This document shows, piece by piece, positions 17,025-26,109 of a DNA stretch of 64,000 bases (the stretch's first letter is position 1; every line of letters begins with the position of its first letter). Source of the stretch: JAKVAV01 sp047632755 (GTDB lineage Bacteria; Bacteroidota; Bacteroidia; Flavobacteriales_D; Cryomorphaceae); NCBI GenBank assembly GCA_047632755.1, contig JBLIDT010000007.1, positions 62,001-126,000 of the forward strand. Reading direction: 5' to 3'. The notes under the pieces are model-generated. The model saw only the letters and a list, made by a program, of their open reading frames with translations. It did no database searches and was not told where the DNA came from. The position numbers were made by a program, and so were the translations under genes.

Positions 17025-18129
17025 AGGAATCCATATCGTTTCATTCGACGTGCCTTTTCCGCCCGATTACGGCGGGGTGATGGATGTCTACTACAAAGCA
17101 AAGGCTTTGGCCGATGCTGGGGTCAAGGTGAAGCTTCACTGCTTTGCATACGGCAGAAGTAGAAACGCCGATTTCGAGAAGGATTTTGATGAGGTGGTAT
17201 ACTACGAGCGAAAGCTAAGTGCAGGAGCGATGCTCTCAAAAATCCCCTTTATCGTCAAGACGAGAAAGAGTCAAGAACTTCTCGATAATCTCCTCAAAAA
17301 CGATTGGCCGATACTATTCGAAGGCCTTCACACTTGCGCTTGGTTAGATGATCCAAAGCTGAAAGAAAGATTTAAGATCGTGAGGGCTCACAATATCGAG
17401 CACGAGTATTATTCGAGACTAGCAAAGTCTGAGAAAAGTGTTTTTCGGAAGCAGTACTTCAAGGCGGAAGCCAAGAAGCTAAGGTCGTTTGAGAAGGTTT
17501 TGAGAAAGAGTCAAAAAATACTTGCCATCAGTCAAAGCGATCAAACTCATTTTGAGAAGCGGTACGGGAATTCGGATTTAATTTATCCTTTCCATCCTCA
17601 GGTTGAGATGCTTCGAAAGGATAAAGGCGATTATGCATTCTATCACGGTAAGCTGGAAGTGGCGGAGAACCAAGAAGCGCTCAGTTTTTTGGTGAATGAC
17701 GTTTTTACCAAATCTAAGGTTCCTTTGGTGGTGGCAGGAAAAGGCTCAGAAAAAGACATTGCCCAGTTTCGAAGCTCTTCGGCAAACGTGACATTTCAGC
17801 TCAATCCAAGCGATAAAGAAATGAAGCGCATGGCTCAAGGTGCAGGCGTGCATGTGTTGCCCACATTCCAGACTACGGGTTTTAAGTTGAAATTGCTCTA
17901 CGCGCTTAAAACTGAAGTAGAAGTTGTCGCGAACGAAGCGATGGTTAAAAACACTGGTTTAGAGAATTTAGTTACTCGAGCCGAAACAGCCGCCCAGTTT
18001 CGGAAGACCATTGATTTGGCTTTAGCAAATCCCTTGTCAGAAGCTAAAATTGAAGAGCGAAAAGAATTTTTAGAGCACCATTATTCCAATGTGCGGCAAG
18101 CAGAAATGATTATTCAGTTGCTTGGTTAA
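17017..18129 (+). CDS. glycosyltransferase (GT-B fold)
   Basis: A 370-residue protein with the glycosyltransferase N-terminal pattern IVSFDVPFPPDYGGVMDVYYKAKAL (read residues 7-31 in parts) that includes the PPDYGG nucleotide-sugar/acceptor loop. RAHNIEHEYYSRLA (about 125-138) is common in the same group, and a weaker C-terminal domain holds KMKRMAQ-like and LPTFQTTGFKLKLLYAL segments (about 285-310). Specificity is unknown. It starts inside the end of the preceding glycosyltransferase gene and its 3' end overlaps ftsE on the opposite strand by 20 bases. Confidence 0.85.
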   Translation: MTEGIHIVSFDVPFPPDYGGVMDVYYKAKALADAGVKVKLHCFAYGRSRNADFEKDFDEVVYYERKLSAGAMLSKIPFIVKTRKSQELLDNLLKNDWPILFEGLHTCAWLDDPKLKERFKIVRAHNIEHEYYSRLAKSEKSVFRKQYFKAEAKKLRSFEKVLRKSQKILAISQSDQTHFEKRYGNSDLIYPFHPQVEMLRKDKGDYAFYHGKLEVAENQEALSFLVNDVFTKSKVPLVVAGKGSEKDIAQFRSSSANVTFQLNPSDKEMKRMAQGAGVHVLPTFQTTGFKLKLLYALKTEVEVVANEAMVKNTGLENLVTRAETAAQFRKTIDLALANPLSEAKIEERKEFLEHHYSNVRQAEMIIQLLG

Positions 18130-18802
18130 TTTTTTCCTCAGTCACTGAATTTCCCTCACATCGAATCACCCTCGAAGAGAATTTTTTCATGTGCGCGTAA
18201 TCGTGGGTGGCCATCAATACGGCACGTCCCGACTTGGAAATGCTGTTGAGCAAATTCAAGATCTCTTCAGTAGTATTGGGATCGAGATTTCCCGTGGGCT
18301 CATCGGCCAAGATGAGGTCAGGATCGTTGAGCAAGGCCCTGGCAATGGCAACCCGTTGCTGCTCACCACCCGAAAGCTCGTGTGGCAATTTGTAGCCTTT
18401 GTTTCCCAAGCCTACTTTTTCTAAGACTTCTTGCATGCGTGCTTTCATCTCATTTTTGTTCTTCCAGCCAGTGGCTTTCAAAACGAAAAGAAGATTGTCG
18501 TTGACCGATCGATCTGTTAAAAGTTCAAAATCTTGAAAAACGATTCCAAGCTTTCTTCGCAGAAAAGGCACTTGACTTCGCTTCATTTTTTTCAAATCAA
18601 AATCGCCAACAAAACCCTCGCCCTCTGTCAAAGGCAAAGCACCGTAAAGTGTCTTCAATAGACTGCTCTTGCCCGTTCCCGTCTTCCCGATAAGGTAGAC
18701 GAAGTCACCCTTGTCCAGTTGTATGTTGACATCTGAGAGCACGAGATGGTCGCCTTGAAAAATCTTAGCATCTTTTATTTTAACGATGGTATCTAGGGCC
18801 AT
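18110..18802 (-). CDS. ftsE: cell division ATP-binding protein FtsE
   Basis: FtsE is the ATPase of the FtsEX complex, which controls peptidoglycan hydrolases at the division site. The 230-residue ABC protein has Walker A GKTGTGKSS (residues 39-47), a Q-loop in GIVFQDFELL (about 88-97), signature LSGGEQQRVAIARAL (about 140-154), Walker B LILADEPTGNLD (about 160-171) and an H-loop in LMATHDY. The FQDFxLL stretch and length favour FtsE over LolD-type ATPases. ftsX is not adjacent. The 3' end overlaps the convergent glycosyltransferase gene by 20 bases. Confidence 0.9.
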   Translation of the reverse strand: MALDTIVKIKDAKIFQGDHLVLSDVNIQLDKGDFVYLIGKTGTGKSSLLKTLYGALPLTEGEGFVGDFDLKKMKRSQVPFLRRKLGIVFQDFELLTDRSVNDNLLFVLKATGWKNKNEMKARMQEVLEKVGLGNKGYKLPHELSGGEQQRVAIARALLNDPDLILADEPTGNLDPNTTEEILNLLNSISKSGRAVLMATHDYAHMKKFSSRVIRCEGNSVTEEKINQATE

Positions 18803-18984
18803 GCAATAGAATTTTGGGTAAAGCTAAAATAATTTGGCGTGCCGTTTGGCGTTTTAGGGGCCATTAAGGCTATTGATTTATCGGCTATTCTTCACATTTC
18901 TGAGTTCAAAACTTTAGATCGCAAACCCTCATAAACCCTGCTATAGGCCTTTACCTTTACGCGTTATAAACTGACTATTCTATT

Positions 18985-21900
18985 ATGCCAAAAGTACTGC
19001 CGGCAAAAAGTCTGCTATTCGTTTTTATGAGCCTGTTTTTCGGTTCATCATTCGCTCAACAAACCGAGAAATACCGTTCAGATTTGCTGCCTTACTACGA
19101 GGCGTTGGCATTGATGGAGCGGAGTCATTACGAGCCAGCTCGTAAGGGGTTCGAGGAGTTTCTGTCTTCCGACAAAGTTGATCACGGAGAGTTCAAAGTC
19201 AACGCGTTATACTACCGTGCGAAATCTGCCATGGAGCTATTTCACAAGGATGCTGAATTTTTCATGGAGGAGTTTGTCCTCGGTCACCCCGAAAGCATTT
19301 GGTATCAAACTGCAGTGCTTGATTTGGGGCGTTACAATTTCAATCGACGCGATTACGACGATGCTTTGCGTTGGCTGAAAGAGTTGGATCAAAGAGATCT
19401 AGATGCTGAGACGGCTGAGGAGGTTGAATTCAAAATGGGTTTTGCTGCATTCGAATTGGAGGATTACGAGCAAGCCAAAAAATCATTCTACAAACTGAAG
19501 GATAGCGAAGGCCCATACTCTGGCCCAACGAGCTATTATTACGGGCATATCGCCTATACCGAAGGGAACTACCAGACGGCGCTCGAGTCTTTCAATAAAG
19601 CCGAGTCGGATGAGAATTTCGCGAAAGTGGTTCCTTACTACGTTGCCCAGATTTACCACTACCAAGAAAAGTACGACGAGCTGATCGAGTACGCTACACC
19701 TCTTCTGGCTGAGGATGATGTTCAACGTGGCGAAGAGATGGCGCTTTTGGTGGGGAACGCCCATTACTCGAAAGAGCAATATGCCGAGGCTGTTCCATTC
19801 CTGGAAATGTACATGGCTTCAACTTACAATCCTGCTCCCGAAGACTCCTACCGAATGGGTTATTCCTATTACCGAACAGGGGATTTCGAAAAGGCCATTG
19901 ACTATTTCACCAAAGCTTCAAAAGAAGACAATGCCTTGGGTCAGATTGCCACATACCAATTGGCAGATTCTTACCTCGAGCTCGATCAAAAGAAGTACGC
20001 ACAGAATGCGTTCAAATTGGCTTCCAAGCAATTTCACGATCCAGAGATTACTGAAGACGCCCTTTTCAATTACGCCAAATTGGCCTACGAATTGAGTTAT
20101 GATCCTTTTCATGAAGCGATAATTGCTTTCGAGCAGTATTTGAAGACATACCCCAACTCCGATAGACAAGATGAGGCATTTGAGTTTTTACTCAAAGTGC
20201 ATTTGGCTACAAAAAATTACTCAGCGGCAATTGATGCCTTGGACAAAATCAAAACCCTCGACCCCATTCAGAAAGAGCATTACCAGCTTTCTGCTTACAA
20301 TCTTGGTGTGGAGAATATGAACAAGAAAAACCACGTAGAAGCGCTGAAGTACTTCGCCATGTCGAAGAAGTACAATGTGAATCCTGCCGTGAGTTCATTG
20401 GCCGATTATTGGAAAGGAGATATCGCTTACCGCGAATCGGAATACGATGATGCCATTTCTGCTTACCGCACGTTTCTGAACAATCCATCGGCTTATGGAA
20501 CGGATTACTACAATTTGGCAAATTACAATATCGGCTACTGCGCTTTCAAAAGTGGTGATTACGATGTCTCGCTCATAGCCTTTCGGAAATACGTTACCGC
20601 TGCGGATATTGACGACAAACGAAAGAACGATGCCTACCTCAGAATAGGAGATTTGCACTTGGTCAACAAGAATTACAAAGAGGCCATCACCAGTTATGAG
20701 ATGGCTGTTACTGCCAAAGACATAAACGTAGATTATGCGCTCTTTCAGCAAGCAATGGCAGAAGGATATGCCGACAATTTTGACAACAAGACGGCAAAGT
20801 TGAGGGAGTTACTGACTTCGTTTCCGCAAACAAGTTTGGCTCCTGTGGCCAATTTCGAATTGGGTACCGCTTACTTTATGCAAAATAAATTGGAGCCCTC
20901 GTTGGCTGCGTTCAATACGGTGGTTGAAGATTATTCGCAGTCGCCTTACCGCAAGCGTGCCATGCTGCAGCGCGGCTTGGTGCAGTATCGCCTCGGGAAA
21001 TACGATGACGCGATAGCCACCTACGAGCAAGTAGTAGAAGATTACGGAGTTGATTCAGAGTCGCAAGAAGCCATAGCCACTTTGAAGAACATCTACCTCG
21101 ACTTGGGTCGAGTTGAAGACTTTACCGACTGGCTCGGCACTGTTCCCGATTACGAAGTATCGCCGATGGAGATTGACAGCTTGACGTATCAAGCCGCAGA
21201 GAACCTGGTAGCCGATGGAGATTGCGATCAAGCGATCACCTCTTTTGAGAAGTATTTAAATAAATTCCCAAAAGGTTTATTTGCGACCAATTCGAATTAC
21301 TATTTGGCCGATTGCGCTTACCGCAAAAACGATTATCCCACAGCGCTCAGTGGTTTTGAATACGTGGTGGAACAACCCATAGGCCAGTTCACCGAGCCCT
21401 CGCTTTTGGGAGCTGCAGTCATTCGCATGAAGCAAAATGGTTACAAAGAAGCGCTAGCACACTTTATGTCTTTAGAGGGAGTAGCCGAGTTTTCGGTGAA
21501 TGTTCTGAGAGCCCAAAAAGGACAAATGCGAGCGAATTACCAACTGGGTAATTACGAAGACGCTTTGGTAGCGATCGAGAAAGTTCTCAGTAGCGATAAC
21601 CTGACCGATGAACTGGAAGTGGAGGCCAGACTCAACAAGGCGAGAATCAACTTTACCGAAAGGGATTACGAAAAAGCAGAACTTGACTACGAGTGGCTCG
21701 CTGCTAAGAAATCTACCGAAGAAGGGGCTGAGGCCAAATTTCGTTTGGCGCAAATAGCCTACAGTCGGGAAGAATTGGACGGAGCTGAAGCAACTGTTTT
21801 TGAGTTGATCAAAGAATTCCCTGCATCCGATTACTGGAAAGTGAAGTCGTTCATTCTGCTGGCAGATGTGTATGCCGCCCGCGACGATTTCTTTCAAGCG

Positions 21901-22083
21901 AAAGCCACCTTGCAGAGCGTAATTGACAACGTGGAGACTTCTGCTTTGGTCAAAGAAGCCCAGACCAAACTGGACTTGATTGTCCAAAAGGAAAACGAAT
22001 TTATGTCTGCGGGAGATACCATTGCCGCACCAGACACTTTGGATTACGAAGATGAGTACCGCGAACTAATCAAAGAAGATTGA
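18985..22083 (+). CDS. large periplasmic/envelope TPR protein
   Basis: A 1032-residue protein made of a signal peptide (residues 1-24, ending FGSSFAQQ) followed by tandem tetratricopeptide repeats along nearly the whole length. The repeats recur every 34-37 residues, with patterns such as YYLGxxAYxxGNYxxALxxF, and include BamD/YbgF-like units. TPR solenoids bind partner proteins. The final 30 residues are acidic. It overlaps the start of the following barrel protein by four bases (ATGA), so the two are translationally coupled and probably work together in the envelope. The exact function is not recognised. Confidence 0.85.
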   Translation: MPKVLPAKSLLFVFMSLFFGSSFAQQTEKYRSDLLPYYEALALMERSHYEPARKGFEEFLSSDKVDHGEFKVNALYYRAKSAMELFHKDAEFFMEEFVLGHPESIWYQTAVLDLGRYNFNRRDYDDALRWLKELDQRDLDAETAEEVEFKMGFAAFELEDYEQAKKSFYKLKDSEGPYSGPTSYYYGHIAYTEGNYQTALESFNKAESDENFAKVVPYYVAQIYHYQEKYDELIEYATPLLAEDDVQRGEEMALLVGNAHYSKEQYAEAVPFLEMYMASTYNPAPEDSYRMGYSYYRTGDFEKAIDYFTKASKEDNALGQIATYQLADSYLELDQKKYAQNAFKLASKQFHDPEITEDALFNYAKLAYELSYDPFHEAIIAFEQYLKTYPNSDRQDEAFEFLLKVHLATKNYSAAIDALDKIKTLDPIQKEHYQLSAYNLGVENMNKKNHVEALKYFAMSKKYNVNPAVSSLADYWKGDIAYRESEYDDAISAYRTFLNNPSAYGTDYYNLANYNIGYCAFKSGDYDVSLIAFRKYVTAADIDDKRKNDAYLRIGDLHLVNKNYKEAITSYEMAVTAKDINVDYALFQQAMAEGYADNFDNKTAKLRELLTSFPQTSLAPVANFELGTAYFMQNKLEPSLAAFNTVVEDYSQSPYRKRAMLQRGLVQYRLGKYDDAIATYEQVVEDYGVDSESQEAIATLKNIYLDLGRVEDFTDWLGTVPDYEVSPMEIDSLTYQAAENLVADGDCDQAITSFEKYLNKFPKGLFATNSNYYLADCAYRKNDYPTALSGFEYVVEQPIGQFTEPSLLGAAVIRMKQNGYKEALAHFMSLEGVAEFSVNVLRAQKGQMRANYQLGNYEDALVAIEKVLSSDNLTDELEVEARLNKARINFTERDYEKAELDYEWLAAKKSTEEGAEAKFRLAQIAYSREELDGAEATVFELIKEFPASDYWKVKSFILLADVYAARDDFFQAKATLQSVIDNVETSALVKEAQTKLDLIVQKENEFMSAGDTIAAPDTLDYEDEYRELIKED

Positions 22084-23810
22084 TGAAAGCCATGAAACGA
22101 CCTATCCTAACTTTCTTTTTCGCTTTTGTTGTGGCCATCGCTTCGCAAGGGCAAGAAGGAGGAGAATTTGATCAAACCCAAGTGATCACGGGCGATCGAA
22201 CCCTAACCGTCCAAAAGGCATTCAAGATCTCGGAAGCGGCGACGCCCAAAGAAATTAAGGTGACGCCTGGAGAGCTGTCTTATCAGATGATACCAAAAAG
22301 GCCTGCGCTGTCAGTGCAAGTTGATACGATCGAACCAGCTAAGGTGAAAGTGCGTGAACCGTTGGAAAAACTCTACAAGGGGTATGTTAAAGGGGGAGTT
22401 GGAACCTTTGCGACTCCTTATCTAGAAGCCTATTACGCCTCTGATCGCGACCGCGATCTTTCGTACGGTGCTCACCTCAGACACCTCTCTCACAACGATG
22501 GTGTGAATCGTAAGGTTGGGTTTAGCGGAATGAGTCAAAATGCCATTGACGTTTGGGGAAAGAAAATTTTCAAGCAGCACAGTTTTGAAGCTGATCTGGG
22601 CTATGAAAGGAATACTTGGCATTATTACGGCTTCGATCCGCAGGATGCTGATATTGATAGAGACGACTACCGACAGCGTTTCAATATGTTTGATCTGAAC
22701 ACAGGCTGGCGCAGTTACTACAGAGATTCATCGAAGGTGAATCACGAGATCGGTTTGGATTTTTACTACCTTGATGATAGCTACGAGTCCAATGAATTTG
22801 GGGTAAATGCCACCGCAGATTTATACAGTTATCGCGGAGATCAATTTTACAATCTCGATTTGGGATTTGACCTGATTAGCTACAACGGGGGTGAGCTCAG
22901 CACGTTTTCGTTTATGACTGATAGTTTGACGCGACTAACGGCTTCCGACGAGACCAATGCCATTCTACACGCCACTCCAAAGATAATACTGAGAAGAAAT
23001 GGCTTGACAGCTGAAGTAGGGCTAGGGCTTTACGGAAGATTTACCAATCAGGCGCGTTTTCATGCCTTTCCCGATTTGGAATTCAGTTATGCTTTGTTCA
23101 ACAATATATTCGTGCCCTATGCTGGGATAACAGGAAATGTGGAACGAGTGAGTTACAGAACACTTACTGAGAATAATCCATTTGTGCTTTCGCAAATTCC
23201 CTTGGAGAATACCATTAATCGATACCGTCTATTTGGGGGTTTTCGCGGAAGCGTGAGTAACCAACTGAGCTTTAATGTGGCGGCTTCATATCAGAAAGCA
23301 GATAACACTCCGCTCTTTGTCAATGACATTTCAGTAAGCCAAGAGAATCGTTTCTCCGTTATTTACGATGAGGTAAAAACACTTACCTTCATGGGGGAAG
23401 TAACCTACCACAATGAGGGGCAGTGGGGCGCGACATTCCGCGGTCAGATATTTAGCTTCGAGACTGAGAACGAAGATGAGGCTTGGCATTTGCCGAATTT
23501 CGAATTCAACCTAGAAGGACACTACAATCTATACGACAAGTTTATCATTGCCGCCAATATCAACTTTATTGGTAGCCGCCAAGTGAAGTCGCTCTTGCCA
23601 ATTCCCGATCAAGGGGTGGAACAGGCTGGCTATTGGAAAGTAGAATTGGATCCTTATCTCGATCTGGGTCTTTCTGTTGAGTATCGATACACGGCTAGAC
23701 TTTCTGCGTTCATCGAAGCCAATAATCTTACGGCATCGAAGTATGATATTTACTACCGCTTCCCTGCTCAGAGAGCCTTTCTAATGGGTGGAGTGAAGTA
23801 CTCTTTCTAA
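22080..23810 (+). CDS. TonB-receptor-like outer membrane beta-barrel protein
   Basis: A 576-residue predicted outer-membrane protein with a signal peptide (to about residue 24, ASQGQ), a short linker (24-95) and a barrel from about 100 to the C-terminus. The barrel has alternating strand patterns and ends in an aromatic residue (LMGGVKYSF). It lacks a recognisable plug domain and carboxypeptidase-like domain, so it is not a full TonB-dependent receptor. Similar proteins are usually labelled TonB-dependent receptor-like. It is coupled to the upstream TPR gene by a 4-base overlap. Substrate and role are unknown. Confidence 0.8.
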   Translation: MMKAMKRPILTFFFAFVVAIASQGQEGGEFDQTQVITGDRTLTVQKAFKISEAATPKEIKVTPGELSYQMIPKRPALSVQVDTIEPAKVKVREPLEKLYKGYVKGGVGTFATPYLEAYYASDRDRDLSYGAHLRHLSHNDGVNRKVGFSGMSQNAIDVWGKKIFKQHSFEADLGYERNTWHYYGFDPQDADIDRDDYRQRFNMFDLNTGWRSYYRDSSKVNHEIGLDFYYLDDSYESNEFGVNATADLYSYRGDQFYNLDLGFDLISYNGGELSTFSFMTDSLTRLTASDETNAILHATPKIILRRNGLTAEVGLGLYGRFTNQARFHAFPDLEFSYALFNNIFVPYAGITGNVERVSYRTLTENNPFVLSQIPLENTINRYRLFGGFRGSVSNQLSFNVAASYQKADNTPLFVNDISVSQENRFSVIYDEVKTLTFMGEVTYHNEGQWGATFRGQIFSFETENEDEAWHLPNFEFNLEGHYNLYDKFIIAANINFIGSRQVKSLLPIPDQGVEQAGYWKVELDPYLDLGLSVEYRYTARLSAFIEANNLTASKYDIYYRFPAQRAFLMGGVKYSF

Positions 23811-23835
23811 GCCAGTTTTCTTTCTTCTTGACGAC

Positions 23836-23860
23836 CGTTTTCAGCCCTCTGTTGAAAACG
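23836..23860. repeat. inverted repeat between the barrel gene and gyrB
   Basis: CGTTTTCA (23836-23843) and TGAAAACG (23853-23860) form a perfect 8-base inverted repeat with a 9-base loop. There is no T tract after it on the plus strand, so it is either a weak terminator for the TPR/barrel unit or a protein-binding site upstream of the gyrB promoter. Confidence 0.5.
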
Positions 23861-23927
23861 CACATTATTTGTTAATAAACGCCAGTATTTACGCACCTTT
23901 CAGGATGACTTAATGGATGAAAATGCG

Positions 23928-23935
23928 TATTTTTG
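23928..23935 (+). promoter_or_regulatory. putative -7 element of gyrB
   Basis: TATTTTTG matches TAnnTTTG, 33 bases before the gyrB ATG. No good -33 TTG is visible at the right distance. Confidence 0.45.
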
Positions 23936-23968
23936 TAAGCAACTATAATATCTATTAATCAGACGTTT

Positions 23969-25927
23969 ATGACTGAAGATCAGAAAAATAAGCCTAGCGA
24001 ATATTCAGCTGGTAACATTCAGGTGCTGGAAGGACTGGAAGCGGTACGAAAAAGACCTGCAATGTATATCGGTGATGTGGGATCGAAAGGTCTCCACCAC
24101 TTGGTTTATGAAGTGGTTGATAATTCCATTGACGAAGCCTTAGCGGGTTATTGCGATACGATTGACGTGGTCATCAATACGGACAATTCCGTTGGTGTAA
24201 GAGACAACGGTCGAGGAATTCCGACTGACTTTCACGAGAAGGAAGGAAGATCGGCCCTTGAGGTAGTAATGACTGTTCTCCACGCAGGAGGGAAATTTGA
24301 TAAAGACACATACAAAGTTTCTGGTGGACTTCACGGGGTAGGTGTATCCTGTGTGAATGCACTTTCAGATAAATTGGTGGCCACCGTGTACCGCGATGGA
24401 AAGATTTGGGAGCAAGAATATAGCGAGGGTAAACCTCAATACGACGTTCGACAGATCGGAGAAACCGAGGAAAGGGGAACAATGGTTACTTTCCATCCCG
24501 ACACTACTATTTTCGAGATAGTTGAATACAGCTATGACATTCTTGCCACTAGAATGCGCGAGCTTGCTTTCTTGAACAAGGGTATACGAATAGGTCTGAA
24601 AGACCTTCGCGAACTCGACGAAGAAGGGAATCCGAGAGAGGAGTCTTTCTTCTCAGAAGGTGGTCTTTATGAATTTGTAGAGTTCTTAGACCAATCCAGG
24701 GAGAGCCTTATTGCTCACCCTATTTATATGGAAGGAGAGAAGAGTGGTATTCCAGTTGAGGTTGCCATGATTTACAACACTTCTTTTACAGAGAACATTC
24801 ACGCCTACGTTAACAATATCAATACCTATGAGGGTGGAACACACCTTCAAGGTTTTCGCCGTGGATTGACCGCTACGCTTAAGAAGTATGCGGAAGATTC
24901 AGGAATGCTGAGTAAGCTCAAGTTCGAAATTGCTGGTGATGACTTCCGTGAGGGATTGACAGCCGTTATTTCGGTGAAGGTTCAAGAGCCACAGTTTGAA
25001 GGCCAAACCAAAACTAAGTTGGGTAACCGCGAAGTCAATGCTCCAGTTTCTCAGGCTGTTTCTGAGATGTTGACCCATTACTTGGAGGAGAATCCAAATG
25101 AAGCTAGAACGATTGTAAACAAGGTTATTCTTGCCGCCACTGCTCGTCATGCAGCCCGAAAGGCCCGCGAAATGGTGCAGCGTAAGAACGTCCTTTCTTT
25201 CACAGGTCTTCCTGGTAAGTTGAGTGACTGTTCTGATAAGAATCCTGAGAACTGCGAAATCTACCTTGTTGAGGGAGATTCGGCAGGGGGCACGGCCAAA
25301 CAAGGTCGCTCACGTGAGTTTCAAGCCATCTTGCCATTGAGGGGGAAAATCCTCAACGTGGAGAAGGCTATGCAGCATAGGATTTTCGACAACGAAGAGA
25401 TTAAGAATATCTACACTGCTCTTGGAGTGCGAGTAGGTACAGAGGAAGACAGCAAGGCATTGGATATTTCAAGGTTGCGCTACCATAAGGTGATTATCAT
25501 GTGTGATGCCGACGTCGATGGTAGCCACATTGAGACTTTGATTCTCACTTTTTTCTTTAGGCATATGCGTGAGTTGGTTGATGGTGGAAACATCTATATC
25601 GCTACTCCGCCGCTTTATCAATTGAAAAAGGGTAGCCAGATACGCTACGCCTGGAATGACGCACAGCGCGATGAATTTGTTACGGCAATGAAAGGTGCAG
25701 CCAAAGACAGTAATGTTGGAATTCAGCGTTATAAAGGTCTTGGTGAGATGAATGCGGAGCAGCTTTGGGAAACAACTATGAATCCCGAAACGAGAACGCT
25801 AAGACGTGTTCGAGTTGACAATGCAGTTGAGTCTGATCGAATTTTCTCTATGCTGATGGGTGATGAAGTACCACCACGTCGCGAATTCATCGAGAAAAAT
25901 GCAAAATACGCGAATATCGACGTTTGA
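23969..25927 (+). CDS. gyrB: DNA gyrase subunit B
   Basis: GyrB is the ATPase subunit of DNA gyrase, which introduces negative supercoils. The 652-residue protein has the GHKL ATP-binding motif EVVDNSIDEALAGYCD (about 48-63) and GRGIP, then the transducer domain. The TOPRIM domain has LVEGDSAGGTAKQGR (about 430) and the metal-binding DADVDGSHI (about 513), and the C-terminal RYKGLGEMNAEQLWETTM motif is present. At 652 residues it lacks the roughly 165-residue insert of E. coli GyrB, as in most phyla. DNA topoisomerase IV ParE is the alternative, but the QRYKGLGEMN form and the length favour GyrB. It ends at a strong terminator. Confidence 0.95.
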   Translation: MTEDQKNKPSEYSAGNIQVLEGLEAVRKRPAMYIGDVGSKGLHHLVYEVVDNSIDEALAGYCDTIDVVINTDNSVGVRDNGRGIPTDFHEKEGRSALEVVMTVLHAGGKFDKDTYKVSGGLHGVGVSCVNALSDKLVATVYRDGKIWEQEYSEGKPQYDVRQIGETEERGTMVTFHPDTTIFEIVEYSYDILATRMRELAFLNKGIRIGLKDLRELDEEGNPREESFFSEGGLYEFVEFLDQSRESLIAHPIYMEGEKSGIPVEVAMIYNTSFTENIHAYVNNINTYEGGTHLQGFRRGLTATLKKYAEDSGMLSKLKFEIAGDDFREGLTAVISVKVQEPQFEGQTKTKLGNREVNAPVSQAVSEMLTHYLEENPNEARTIVNKVILAATARHAARKAREMVQRKNVLSFTGLPGKLSDCSDKNPENCEIYLVEGDSAGGTAKQGRSREFQAILPLRGKILNVEKAMQHRIFDNEEIKNIYTALGVRVGTEEDSKALDISRLRYHKVIIMCDADVDGSHIETLILTFFFRHMRELVDGGNIYIATPPLYQLKKGSQIRYAWNDAQRDEFVTAMKGAAKDSNVGIQRYKGLGEMNAEQLWETTMNPETRTLRRVRVDNAVESDRIFSMLMGDEVPPRREFIEKNAKYANIDV

Positions 25928-25950
25928 TATTTTCGAATCCATAGAATTGA

Positions 25951-25979
25951 AAAGCGGCTCCAAAAGAGCCGCTTTTTTT
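25951..25979 (+). terminator. Rho-independent terminator after gyrB
   Basis: AAGCGGCTC-CAAAA-GAGCCGCTT forms a 9-base-pair stem with a 5-base loop followed by a run of T. It begins 24 bases after the gyrB stop. The A-rich left flank may let it work for the opposing lgt/EEP unit too. Confidence 0.9.
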
Positions 25980-26109
25980 ATGTGAAGTCATTTTGATTAT
26001 CCAGGAGAAAGAGCATATGCCCTTCAAAACAATAGAGCTGCAATGGAAAGAGCGAGAGGAATAGGTCGCAGGTCTCAAATTTCATCTCAATACCACTGCC
26101 CAAGATCTT

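Noticed and set aside
21472..21987. 171-codon minus-strand frame opposite the TPR gene
   Set aside because: Shadow frame; composition is the complement of the TPR repeats and no motif is visible.
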